A DNA stretch of 7,871 bases from an uncultured Elusimicrobia bacterium (GCA_947168325.1 CAMVLN010000070.1:1-7871); one strand, 5' to 3'. Positions 1 through 6,806 are shown, counted from the stretch's first letter. Notes: generated by a model not told the origin, from the letters alone. A program made the numbers and translations.

Positions 1-927
1 TTTTATATATTCTTTTGTGTATCTTTTTTGTTTTTGTTTTTTTGGTTAGAGAGATTTCCTGTTCCATTATTTTTTTCATTTTATCCAAATATTTCACAAA
101 ATATAAACCCTTTATTTAATTTTACAGATTATATTTATACAATTATAAATTCTTTATATTATAATGTTGTACATATTTTATATCCAGTAGATTTATCGGT
201 TGATTATATATTATCTTTTTCAAAAAAAATTTTTTTTATAACTTTACTATTTGCAATCTCGTTTGTTTTATCAATAAAATTCATAAAAGATAACTATATA
301 AAATTTGCTATGTTGTGTGTAATTGTTATGTATTTACCAGTAAGTAATCTTGTTCCTTTGGTAAACACACTTGCAGATAGATATATGTATTATCCAATGA
401 TAGCAATATCTTTTTTGTTTGGTTTATTAGTTATAAAATTGCAAAAAGTTATTCACAGTAAAATAATAATTGTTATTTTATTATTTTTATTATTTTTAAC
501 AAATATTTTTATTTCTTATACGAGATGTAAAGTATACAGTAATCAATATTTTTTATATTCAGATGCAATGACTAAGTATTCAACAAATATAAGAGTATTA
601 TATAATATGGCAGTAGCTTATTTTGATAACAATGAATTTGAAAAATCTATAGAAATAATGAATAAACTAATAAAAATAAATCCTATATATAACAGAGATA
701 AAGTTTGGTATATACAAGCACTCGCTTATGAAAAACTTAACGATAAAGATAATGCACTAAAATATTATCAAAAAGCTTTTCTTTTAAGCCCAGATAATAA
801 AGATGTGGTTGAAAATTTTATAAGATATTTTGGTGATACAAAAAAATTTTTAGAATATATTTGTAAAAATACAATAAAAATAAGCAGTAGACACATACTG
901 TCTATACAAAATATGTTGCCAAATTAG
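1..927 (+). CDS. TMTC-like GT-C membrane protein with C-terminal TPRs, 5' part missing
   Basis: The frame is open from the first base of the window, so the N-terminal half lies outside. A TTG at 28 is an internal Leu rather than a start. What remains is a set of hydrophobic membrane segments followed by a soluble tail. Numbering from the codon at 28, the family-like motif PVDLSVDY is at 53-60 and the hallmark ADRYMYYP is at 116-123, next to a membrane helix. Another helix is at about 143-163. After ISYTR come two TPR-like units at about 187-257, with the typical pattern NMAVAYFDNNEFEKSIEIM and then ALAYEKLNDKDNALKYYQKA. This layout is that of TMTC-type glycosyltransferases (polytopic GT-C domain plus TPRs), which in animals transfer mannose from a lipid donor to proteins. 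The substrate of bacterial members is generally unknown. The gene resembles the minus-strand gene at 2490-3794 but keeps its TPRs. It converges on ssrA, whose mature 3' end is only 5 bases from its stop codon. Confidence 0.75.
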   Translation, partial: FYIFFCVSFLFLFFWLERFPVPLFFSFYPNISQNINPLFNFTDYIYTIINSLYYNVVHILYPVDLSVDYILSFSKKIFFITLLFAISFVLSIKFIKDNYIKFAMLCVIVMYLPVSNLVPLVNTLADRYMYYPMIAISFLFGLLVIKLQKVIHSKIIIVILLFLLFLTNIFISYTRCKVYSNQYFLYSDAMTKYSTNIRVLYNMAVAYFDNNEFEKSIEIMNKLIKINPIYNRDKVWYIQALAYEKLNDKDNALKYYQKAFLLSPDNKDVVENFIRYFGDTKKFLEYICKNTIKISSRHILSIQNMLPN

Positions 928-931
928 TTTT

Positions 932-1327
932 TGGAGGTGGCGGGAATTGAACCCGCATCCGAAAAAGTTTCAGTAAGATCGCTACAAGTTTAGTCTGGAA
1001 AAAATATCTCGTTTATAAAACCATTACCAGACGGAATTGTTCTATAAACCAGCTCCGTTAAAATTTCATACTAATTCGACGCAACAAGCAAATTAATACT
1101 AACCTGCTCTTGTCGGTTTATCCTAATAGCAGGTATCAAAGGTAAACCGTAGCTGACAATTAAGCAGCTATTGGCATAAATGCAGGCACAGGCATAGCTG
1201 GTCTGATCATGCTGTTAGGAACGATTTGTTTGTCGTTTCTTTTTTGATCGATTTGTAACCGAGCCATCGATCAACTCGGACTTGCTATCTATACATCTTT
1301 CTTTCCCGTCGAACCCAATTCACCCCC
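932..1327 (-). ncRNA. ssrA: Transfer-messenger RNA (tmRNA)
   Basis: tmRNA rescues ribosomes stalled on broken messages by acting first as an alanyl-tRNA and then as a short mRNA for a degradation tag. On the minus strand the 5' end reads GGGGGTG followed by the diagnostic TTCGACGGG. The 3' end has a T arm (GGGTTCAATTCCC) and CACCTCC, which closes a 7-bp acceptor stem with the 5' end through one G-U pair. The discriminator is A (932) and CCA is not encoded, so it must be added enzymatically. PK1 is perfect: CCGAG/CTCGG interleaved with TTGATCGAT/ATCGATCAA. PK2 is also clear: CGGTTTA/TAAACCG with ACCTGCT/AGCAGGT. PK4 fits ACGGA/TCCGT with GTTTATA/TATAAAC. The tag frame ends GCT GCT TAA. At 396 nt the length is normal and the molecule is one-piece, not permuted. 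Confidence 0.97.
1160..1234 (-). other. tmRNA proteolysis-tag reading frame
   Basis: The frame is fixed by its end, ATG CCA ATA GCT GCT TAA, giving the terminal residues MPIAA. Reading back, it is open to the region just after PK1. If the resume codon is GAC (1234-1232) the tag has 24 residues, beginning DKQIVPNSMI and ending PAFMPIAA. AAC one codon earlier would add an N-terminal Asn. The 9-base spacing between PK1 and the GAC is a little short, so the exact resume codon is uncertain by one or two codons. The Ala-Ala end is the usual ClpXP degron. The middle is rich in Pro and Met and long compared with the roughly 10-15-residue tags of E. coli or B. subtilis. Confidence 0.8.
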
Positions 1328-1341
1328 GTAGAACAATGCAT

Positions 1342-1370
1342 AACTTTCTTGTTTTTTATTTCAGAAAGTT
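1342..1370 (-). repeat. 8-bp inverted repeat just upstream of ssrA
   Basis: AACTTTCT (1342-1349) and AGAAAGTT (1363-1370) are perfect complements around a 13-base AT-rich loop. The repeat sits 15-43 bases upstream of the mature tmRNA 5' end, where core promoter elements or the precursor leader are expected. No convincing consensus -35/-10 pair overlaps it. A weak pair, TTGTTT, 17 bases, TAAAAA, lies partly inside it. It may be an operator, a leader hairpin in the pre-tmRNA, or chance in AT-rich DNA. Confidence 0.3.
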
Positions 1371-1469
1371 TTAATAAACAATTTATTTTATAATTAACAA
1401 CATTATTTCAATAAGGTTATATTTTTTGTTTTTTCAAATCTTATTCAGATATTGTTTTAATAACTTTTT

Positions 1470-1940
1470 CTATTTATTTTTTACCCTTTTATTTTCAAAG
1501 AACTTCTTTATTATTGTAGCACAATCGTTTTGTAAAAGTCCACTGTAAATATTTATTTTATGATTTGTTTTAATTTTAGATATATCTAAAACACTATTAC
1601 ATGCACCAGTTTTTATATCGTTTGTTCCAAAATATAAATTTTTTATTCTTGCATGTATTAAAGCTCCTAAACACATCATACAAGGTTCTACTGTCACATA
1701 TATTGAACAGTCAATTAATCTGTAATTGTTCAACTTCTTACAAGCTTTTTTTATAGCTACAATTTCTGCATGTGCGGTAGTATCTTTTAAAGTTATACTT
1801 TTGTTGTATCCTCTGGCAATAATTTTGTTATCTTTTACTATTACTGCTCCAATAGCAACTTCATCTTTCAAATATGCTTCTTTTGCATATTTTATTGCTT
1901 GTTGCATAAAATAAATATCTTTTTTAGTCCAAGATTTCAT
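1470..1940 (-). CDS. tadA: tRNA-specific adenosine deaminase TadA
   Basis: TadA converts adenosine to inosine at the wobble base (A34) of tRNA-Arg(ACG), letting that tRNA read CGU, CGC and CGA. The 156-residue protein is full length for the family. The zinc and catalytic motif HAE is at 57-59 (H57 zinc ligand, E59 proton shuttle), with the second zinc motif PCMMC at 86-90 (C87 and C90 ligands). The surrounding segments AIGAVIVKDNKIIARGYN, HAEIVAIKKACKKLNNYRL and TVEPCMMCLGALIHARIKNLYFG are typical TadA rather than cytidine or guanine deaminase. The ATG at 1940 lies 5 bases after the stop of the broken thioesterase gene and has no clear Shine-Dalgarno site, which suggests translational coupling or readthrough from that gene. 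The C-terminus is Lys/Asn-rich, as expected at this base composition. All key residues are present, so it should be active. Confidence 0.95.
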   Translation of the reverse strand: MKSWTKKDIYFMQQAIKYAKEAYLKDEVAIGAVIVKDNKIIARGYNKSITLKDTTAHAEIVAIKKACKKLNNYRLIDCSIYVTVEPCMMCLGALIHARIKNLYFGTNDIKTGACNSVLDISKIKTNHKINIYSGLLQNDCATIIKKFFENKRVKNK

Positions 1941-1945
1941 TTATA

Positions 1946-2337
1946 TTATTCAATAATTTCTAAATGTTTTTGCAACATATCTTTTAAATTTTGTGGTAAT
2001 CTTGTAGGTTTAAAAGAATAATCTACTAAAGGATGTTTTGTCATACCTGTAACTAGCAATTTATCTTGATATTTTATTTTATAATGAAAAACTACACTAG
2101 CACTTCTTATTTCTGAAAGGGTTGTTTCAATGGTAATCATGTCATCATAATGTGCAGGATAATGATAATTACATTAGGAAAATATAATCCTTTTTTTTCC
2201 ATTTCTTTATAAGTATATCCTATTTGTCTTAATAATTCTGTTCTTCCTATTTCAAAATAAATTAAATAGTTTGCATAATAAACTACTCCCATATTGTCTG
2301 TATCAGCATAAGGTACTCTATAGTGAAATTTGTTCAT
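1946..2337 (-). pseudogene. YbgC-type acyl-CoA thioesterase, broken by a frameshift
   Basis: The family consists of small hotdog-fold thioesterases (YbgC/4-hydroxybenzoyl-CoA thioesterase group) that hydrolyse acyl-CoA or acyl-ACP. The gene is in two frames. The first (2337-2137) starts MNKFHYRVPYADTDNMGVVY and holds the conserved catalytic-Asp motif DTDNMGVVYYANY at residues 12-24, but after GLYFPN it runs into a nonsense tail. The expected continuation, NYHYPAHYDDMITIETTLSE, is in the next frame from about 2170 and runs to the normal end at 1946. Compared with my memory of E. coli YbgC, about 13 bases are missing at 2171-2176, so this looks like a small deletion rather than a one-base slip. 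The start is supported by GGAG 7 bases before the ATG. The two separate short frames are halves of one gene, not two genes. It is either a pseudogene or a sequencing artefact. It lies just upstream of tadA. Confidence 0.8.
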
Positions 2338-2366
2338 TTTTTTGCTCCGAATTTTTACTTTGTGTT

Positions 2367-2395
2367 ACTATACTACTAAAATAAAAAATTTAAAA
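2367..2395 (-). promoter_or_regulatory. Weak candidate promoter for the thioesterase-tadA unit
   Basis: On the minus strand a -10-like TATAGT (2372-2367) is preceded after 17 bases by TTTTAA, which is only a poor -35. Initiation near 2360 would leave a leader of about 22 bases containing the GGAG site. The -10 is reasonable, but similar hexamers are common in such AT-rich DNA. Confidence 0.3.
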
Positions 2396-2489
2396 TAATT
2401 TGCTAAAAGGCAAAAACAACAACAAATAAAATTATTAACAACACTTTTTTAATTAACAGATTACTGTTATTAAGTACATAAATTAATAG

Positions 2490-3794
2490 CTATTGTTTTC
2501 TTTTATTACTGTTATCTTTTTTAATAAATCCAAATTGATAATATTTCATCCATTTAGGTGCATAATATTTGTTTTCTTTCCAATCCATGATTCTGGTATA
2601 GGTTAAATATCCTAATTCAGAAAATAATAGTATACATAAACAAAGTATAGAAATTTTAATAACTTTTGAAATATTTAATATTTTGTTTTTTATTTTTATA
2701 TTGTATCTTTTTTTATATAAAAACATAATAAATTTTGCAATTATAAAAAATAATCCTAAGTAAGGAATATAAGTATATCTATCTGCTACTGCAAAATCCC
2801 CTATAGGTAAAATTCCACTTACAGGAAATATTGATATAGTAAAAAACAAAAAGCCATAAAAAATAACTTTCGTTTTTTTTAAAGACAAAAAAATAAAAAA
2901 TATTAAAATGTATAAAATTGCTGGAGAATATAATATATAAAATGGCGGCAAAGATTCAAATTTATTATAAAAATATGGATACATACAATATAAGTTTATA
3001 GGTAAAATAAGCTTATCTAAATAAAATAAAACATTAAAATGTGCATTTATAAAATTTAAAAAATGTCTAAAAAAGTCAAAAAAATATCTGTCTCCTTCAT
3101 AGTGAACATGTATTGCTACCAAAGCAAATATTAGTGTAATTATGATATAGAATAAAAATATTATTGCTTTTTTAATATTAAATTTGTTCGTATATAAATC
3201 TATAAGAAATATTACAAATGGCAATGTAATTGCCATAGACTTAGATAAACAAGATAACAAATAAAAAAATATTGAAAGATATACCCAAAATAAAAAATGT
3301 TTCTTTTCGTAAGTTTTTATGTAAGAAAATATTGATAGTAAATAAAATATAGAATACATTAAATCTTTCCTTGCACTAATCCAACAAACAACTTCGCATC
3401 TTGTTGGATGAATTGCAAAAAACATCATAATAATAAAAGATAGCCAAAAAGATTTTGATAATTGTAAAAATATCAAAAAAACTAATACTGTATTTATTAA
3501 GTGTAATATAACATTATCAAAATGAAAAATTGCCGGGCAGAAGCCGAATATTGTTTTTTCCAAACTATAAGATAATGTTACTATTGGATGATACAAACCT
3601 TCATGTGAATGTTTGAAAGTTGTTACTATATTTTTTATAGAAAAGTCTTTTAATGCTCGTTTATTTTCACTTCTTAACATAACATGATCATCTATAAATG
3701 CAAAATTTGCATTTATAGACTTCATAAACAAAAAAGTTGTTATTGTTAAAAATAAAAAAAATAAAAATATTTGGTATTTTTCTAGTGAATTCAT
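2490..3794 (-). CDS. TMTC-like GT-C family membrane protein without TPRs
   Basis: This is a 434-residue polytopic membrane protein with about ten hydrophobic segments and the full set of GT-C/TMTC-like landmarks. A first helix is followed by FIDDHVML (34-41) with the Asp pair D35-D36 expected in the first periplasmic loop. Next come YHPIVTLSYSLE (68-79) and HPTRCEVVCWISARKDL (129-145) with the family's His-Pro and Arg-Lys-Asp. CLSKSMAITLPFVIFLIDL is at 182-200, LPINLYCMYPY at 264-274 and ADRYTYIPYLG at 337-347. Known members transfer sugars from polyprenyl-phosphate donors across the membrane, but the substrate here cannot be told. The protein ends 34 residues after LTYTR (398-401), where the relative at 1-927 enters its TPRs. 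No TPR remnant is visible in the downstream 150 bases. There is no clear Shine-Dalgarno site before the ATG at 3794. It is divergent from the gene at 4194. Confidence 0.82.
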   Translation of the reverse strand: MNSLEKYQIFLFFLFLTITTFLFMKSINANFAFIDDHVMLRSENKRALKDFSIKNIVTTFKHSHEGLYHPIVTLSYSLEKTIFGFCPAIFHFDNVILHLINTVLVFLIFLQLSKSFWLSFIIMMFFAIHPTRCEVVCWISARKDLMYSIFYLLSIFSYIKTYEKKHFLFWVYLSIFFYLLSCLSKSMAITLPFVIFLIDLYTNKFNIKKAIIFLFYIIITLIFALVAIHVHYEGDRYFFDFFRHFLNFINAHFNVLFYLDKLILPINLYCMYPYFYNKFESLPPFYILYSPAILYILIFFIFLSLKKTKVIFYGFLFFTISIFPVSGILPIGDFAVADRYTYIPYLGLFFIIAKFIMFLYKKRYNIKIKNKILNISKVIKISILCLCILLFSELGYLTYTRIMDWKENKYYAPKWMKYYQFGFIKKDNSNKRKQ

Positions 3795-3858
3795 TTTTTA
3801 TAAATTTATAAAACTTAAATACTAGATATAATGATACCATATTATACTAAATATTATA

Positions 3859-3888
3859 AATTTATTGCTAATATTTAAAAAATGTCAA
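3859..3888 (-). promoter_or_regulatory. Candidate promoter for the GT-C gene
   Basis: A perfect -35 hexamer TTGACA (3888-3883, minus strand) is followed after 18 bases by TAAATT (3864-3859), a 4-of-6 match to the -10 consensus. Initiation near 3852 would give a leader of about 57 bases. The intact -35 is uncommon in this AT-rich region, while the -10 is only fair. Confidence 0.4.
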
Positions 3889-3990
3889 AATAAATATTTA
3901 TATAGAAGGTTTTAATATAATATTAAGAGTAAGTAATAGTATTTTAATTAAAGAAAAAAATTTGATAATTTTTTAATTGATTAGCTGTTT

Positions 3991-3999
3991 TGTTATAAT
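3991..3999 (+). promoter_or_regulatory. Extended -10 promoter candidate, distal to gene 4194
   Basis: TGTTATAAT is an ideal extended -10 (TGn plus TATAAT at 3994-3999). No good -35 is present (TTTTAA at the 17-base position), but extended -10 promoters can work without one. A transcript from here would have a leader of nearly 190 bases before the ATG at 4194. Confidence 0.4.
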
Positions 4000-4101
4000 T
4001 CTATAAGACATCTGTTTATTTAATATATAAGCTCCTTTGTAGTTTCTTGTTAAAAAAAATAAAATGTTGCATTTGTATGTTTCCAATATAAAAAGTTGAA
4101 G

Positions 4102-4130
4102 TTGTAAAAAATATATTTAAATGTTAGAAT
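4102..4130 (+). promoter_or_regulatory. Proximal sigma-70-like promoter for gene 4194
   Basis: TTGTAA (4102-4107), a 17-base spacer and TAGAAT (4125-4130) preceded by TGT form a well-spaced pair with an extended -10. Initiation near 4137 gives a leader of about 57 bases that includes the AAAGGAG site at 4178-4184, 9 bases before the ATG. Confidence 0.55.
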
Positions 4131-4193
4131 AAAGAGTAGTAGCATAAGAGTTGATGTGGATATTAATATAAAATAAAAAAGGAGAAAAGTATT

Positions 4194-4955
4194 ATGCCAT
4201 CAAATAAACAAACAAAATGGATAATAATAGGATGTGTTGTCTTGGTGAGTGCAATACTTATAGCTTGTGGACCTATTTTGTTTATGAAATATATGAGGAC
4301 TAAGTGGGAAGGAGTTAATAACTATAAAAGTTCAGCATTATTAATGAATATTTCTGGTCAGTTGGCATTATCAAAAGATAGTGTATACTATTTAAAGGGA
4401 GATAATAATTTATATTATGTGTTAGAAAATGTGGAGCAAGATTTAAGCAAAAAAGTTGGTAGTAATTGTAGTGTTTTAGGCAAAATTAGAGTTCCTAAAA
4501 ACAATGAAACAATAGAAGGTAATAAAGTTAGGTTATTTGTAAGTATTAATAAAGTGGTATTTAGTGATAAGTCAATAATTTATAACAAAAAAACTGAAAA
4601 AATTTTAGATAATATTGATTTAGAAGAAAAAAATAAAAAGAAAGCTATGTTAAGAGCGGAAATAAATGCAAAACTTAAAACTAGAATAATGTTTGATGTT
4701 ATAAAAGGTAAAGTTTCTTCTGTTGAAAGAATAGATAAAAATGGAAATAAGTATATTGCCTATATTTTAACTGATGACTTTAATGATGAGTATATGTTGT
4801 ATAAAGAAAAAACAGATTTGTCTATTTTAGAAAACAAAGAAGTTGCATGTTTAGGAAGACAGATACTGACTCCTTATAAAAATTTTGTCGTTGTTGACGA
4901 AATAGTATTTGAAATATACGAAGTTTATAATGCTAACTATAAAAAACTAATTTAA
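4194..4955 (+). CDS. Membrane-anchored protein with two similar beta-rich halves, unknown function
   Basis: I do not recognise this 253-residue protein. It begins with a short basic segment and a hydrophobic stretch at 9-31. That stretch contains LIAC at 22-25, a fair lipobox, so it could be a lipoprotein cut before C25. The hydrophobic run continues past the Cys, so an uncleaved membrane anchor is equally possible. Either way most of the chain should lie outside the cytoplasm. The rest shows two similar parts, about 52-123 and 169-239. Both open with a G-rich strand (ISGQLALS; IKGKVSSV) and contain an LG with a nearby Cys (NCSVLGKI at 91-98; EVACLGRQI at 216-224). Both end with a strand and VVF/IVF. 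A Lys/Glu-rich linker at about 130-165 joins them. The pattern suggests duplicated small beta barrels (OB-like), but this is inference. The start is supported by AAAGGAG, 9 bases upstream. It is followed 105 bases later by the secreted repeat protein in the same direction. Confidence 0.75.
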   Translation: MPSNKQTKWIIIGCVVLVSAILIACGPILFMKYMRTKWEGVNNYKSSALLMNISGQLALSKDSVYYLKGDNNLYYVLENVEQDLSKKVGSNCSVLGKIRVPKNNETIEGNKVRLFVSINKVVFSDKSIIYNKKTEKILDNIDLEEKNKKKAMLRAEINAKLKTRIMFDVIKGKVSSVERIDKNGNKYIAYILTDDFNDEYMLYKEKTDLSILENKEVACLGRQILTPYKNFVVVDEIVFEIYEVYNANYKKLI

Positions 4956-4983
4956 TTTTTTACAAATTTTTCACAAAATTTTT

Positions 4984-5012
4984 TATTAAGTTTTATATGT
5001 TTGTACTATAAT
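4984..5012 (+). promoter_or_regulatory. Candidate promoter of the secreted repeat protein gene
   Basis: A perfect -10 TATAAT (5007-5012) lies 48 bases before the chosen start codon at 5061. The -35 position at 17-base spacing reads TATTAA, a poor match, so an activator or another sigma-factor contact may be needed. No terminator is visible between the previous gene and this site, so readthrough is also possible. Confidence 0.4.
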
Positions 5013-5060
5013 ATGTGTAGAAAGGGTATAAGAATATTGGTGTAAGATATGGAGGGGAGT

Positions 5061-6695
5061 ATGAAAAAAGCTAAAGTTGTTGTTTTATCCTTTTTGTTCT
5101 TAACAACAAATTTAATTACAAGTAATGTAAATGCTTCTTTTTTACAAACTCCGAATCCTTATTCCTTTGGACCTGAGGGGCGAACCGTTTCTGATTTAAG
5201 AGATTTTGCAAAACCGAATCAGATGGTTCGTATTTTGCCAAATATGCCGGTTGCTTCTACAGATTCTGAGGGAAATAGAGTGTATTATACTCCAGATGGA
5301 AAGATGACACTTTCTGTAGCAAAAGATGGTTCTATGTCTTTTTCTCTGGGAGGAATAACTAAAAGTTTAGATTCTAATGGTGAAATAAAAAATATAACAA
5401 AGAGTTTAAAAGGTAGTGGTTTGTTGCAGGAAATAAGAAATAATAACAATGAAATAGTAGGCTATACTGCATTGAATGGTGATGGAAAAACTTCTGTTGT
5501 GTATGATAAAGATAAAAATATAACTGCTACATATCATTATACTGGTCAGGGAGCAAAGCTTGACTATGTTCAAAACGAAATGACAAAGGGAAGAACATAT
5601 TACGATGAGTATGAAAGACCTAAAGTTGATGTTGATGTCGACGGATATGTTTTGAAAACATATCAATATGGAGATGTTAGTTATTTATTAGATGAAAGTG
5701 ATACTACAAGAAAAACAGTTGTTACTGTTGAATCTAAAAATATGGAATATAAGGGAAACTTGTTTTCAACAAGAGAATATTCTTTTAATTTTAAGAATGT
5801 AGGAAAAGGGGAAGTATTAGCAGAATCGGTTTACTCTACCACTTATTATGATAAAGAAGGGGCTGTTGTATATACGAAAAATTCTGAAGGAGTAGAAACT
5901 TCTGTGTATATTTATAAACGAAATACTAAGGGTGATAAAGTTTTAGATTATATTTTAGATAACTTAACAAAAAATGCAACATACTTTAATGAAGATGGAA
6001 CTAGGAATTGTACAAAGAACGATAAAGGTGCTATTGTTACAAAATATTATGATGATAAAAAGTACTCTGTTAATTTTAATAGAGATAATTCTTTGGAAGT
6101 AACAAAATATGATATAGATGGGAAAGAGTTATATACAACACTTAAAAATGTGTCATACAATGAAGATGGAACCATAGATAAGGTAATGGATGAGAAAGGG
6201 ACTGTTTTAGAAAAATATGAATATGTTAATGACAATGAAGGTAATCAAGTTATAAAATATGTAGAAAATTTGATTGATGGTACAAAAACCTATTATGATG
6301 ACCAACAAAGGCAAATTTATACAGAAAAAAATGGGGAGATAATAAAAGAATTTAATTGGAATGGTAATACTTTAATTTATACTTTTGATACAAAAACACA
6401 ACTTACACAATATTACAATATGGATAAAGATTTAGTTTATGTAGCTTTTAATGAAAGAATAATATCTAAAAATATTTATAATAAGGGGCAATTGGTTGGC
6501 AAGTGGGATGCTCAAAATAATCAAGTTGTAGTGTATATTAATGAAAGAAGTTGGATTTCTGTTGTAGCAAATGAGGAGCCTACAGCTGAAATGATTAATG
6601 CTTTAATAACTCATAGAGATGCGATTAGTAACGATATTGTAAATAAATCTAGTGTCTCTTTGGATAGTTTGATTAAGCAGTATGGTTGGAAATAG
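5061..6695 (+). CDS. Secreted protein with RHS/YD-like repeats, unknown function
   Basis: This 544-residue protein starts with a classic signal peptide (MKKAKVVVLSFLFLTTNLIT) and a probable cleavage site after VNA at residue 25. The ATG at 5061 is preferred over one four codons earlier because GGAGG (5051-5055) sits 5 bases upstream of it and overlaps the earlier ATG. The mature part is a chain of degenerate units of about 27-35 residues, each with an aromatic pair plus Asp/Asn (T-YYD pattern), a turn with D/E-G, and a second strand with Tyr. Examples are TYYDEYERP at 179-187, TYYDKEGAVVYTK at 261-273, TYFNEDGTRN at 307-316 and TYYDDQQRQIYTE at 410-422. Such repeats resemble YD/RHS or MORN-like beta hairpins. 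Together they predict an elongated extracellular or periplasmic beta structure that often binds carbohydrate or forms a shell. No RHS core motif, toxin domain, anchor or sorting signal is visible. The C-terminus (about 505-544) is a short helical tail ending QYGWK. Confidence 0.8.
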   Translation: MKKAKVVVLSFLFLTTNLITSNVNASFLQTPNPYSFGPEGRTVSDLRDFAKPNQMVRILPNMPVASTDSEGNRVYYTPDGKMTLSVAKDGSMSFSLGGITKSLDSNGEIKNITKSLKGSGLLQEIRNNNNEIVGYTALNGDGKTSVVYDKDKNITATYHYTGQGAKLDYVQNEMTKGRTYYDEYERPKVDVDVDGYVLKTYQYGDVSYLLDESDTTRKTVVTVESKNMEYKGNLFSTREYSFNFKNVGKGEVLAESVYSTTYYDKEGAVVYTKNSEGVETSVYIYKRNTKGDKVLDYILDNLTKNATYFNEDGTRNCTKNDKGAIVTKYYDDKKYSVNFNRDNSLEVTKYDIDGKELYTTLKNVSYNEDGTIDKVMDEKGTVLEKYEYVNDNEGNQVIKYVENLIDGTKTYYDDQQRQIYTEKNGEIIKEFNWNGNTLIYTFDTKTQLTQYYNMDKDLVYVAFNERIISKNIYNKGQLVGKWDAQNNQVVVYINERSWISVVANEEPTAEMINALITHRDAISNDIVNKSSVSLDSLIKQYGWK

Positions 6696-6762
6696 ATAAG
6701 AGAAGTTTTAGATATTGAGTTTTTAATATGGTTTTGTAAATAAAACTTTTAAACAAAATGGC

Positions 6763-6791
6763 TTGATATTTTGTATAAAATAGTTTATACT
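6763..6791 (+). promoter_or_regulatory. Sigma-70-like promoter of gene 6807
   Basis: TTGATA (6763-6768), exactly 17 bases, then TATACT (6786-6791) is the best-matched promoter in the window. Initiation near 6798 leaves a leader of only about 9 bases before the ATG at 6807, holding GGGAT as the only possible ribosome-binding element. Translation may therefore be weak or near-leaderless, or may use the Met at 6867. Confidence 0.55.
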
Positions 6792-6806
6792 ATATGTTGG
6801 GATGAT

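Larger units (their letters stand above)
3795..4193. other. AT-rich divergent intergenic region
   Basis: These 399 bases separate the two divergent genes and contain no reading frame of useful length. They hold one promoter-like site for the minus-strand GT-C gene, two promoter-like sites for the plus-strand gene and a short sequence complementary to that gene's ribosome binding site. No RNA gene, riboswitch fold or mobile-element end was recognised. Confidence 0.7.

Noticed and set aside
933..960. Apparent 3' half of an ordinary tRNA
   Set aside because: The T arm and acceptor belong to tmRNA; the partner acceptor strand is at 1321-1327 with the full set of pseudoknots between.
1726..1914. 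Short plus-strand frame opposite tadA
   Set aside because: It is antisense to the well-supported tadA gene, has no ribosome site and no family-like sequence.
2454..2469. TAACAG/CTGTTA hairpin downstream of the GT-C gene
   Set aside because: The stem is 6 bp, mostly A-T, and is not followed by a T run on the minus strand, so it is not a credible terminator.
5049..5060. ATG four codons upstream of the chosen start of the repeat protein
   Set aside because: Its own codons form the ribosome binding site for ATG 5061, and starting at 5061 gives a proper signal peptide.
5406..6235. Minus-strand frames of 86 and 62 codons inside the repeat protein gene
   Set aside because: They are antisense to a gene with a clear signal peptide and repeats, and their content is what the opposite strand would give by chance.
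6726..6762. Possible terminator after the repeat protein gene
   Set aside because: Only a weak TTTTGT/ACAAAA pairing with a large loop is seen, and no T tail follows it.
6771..6806. TTG start 12 codons upstream of ATG 6807
   Set aside because: It lies between the -35 and -10 of the best promoter in the window and so would not be in the transcript.
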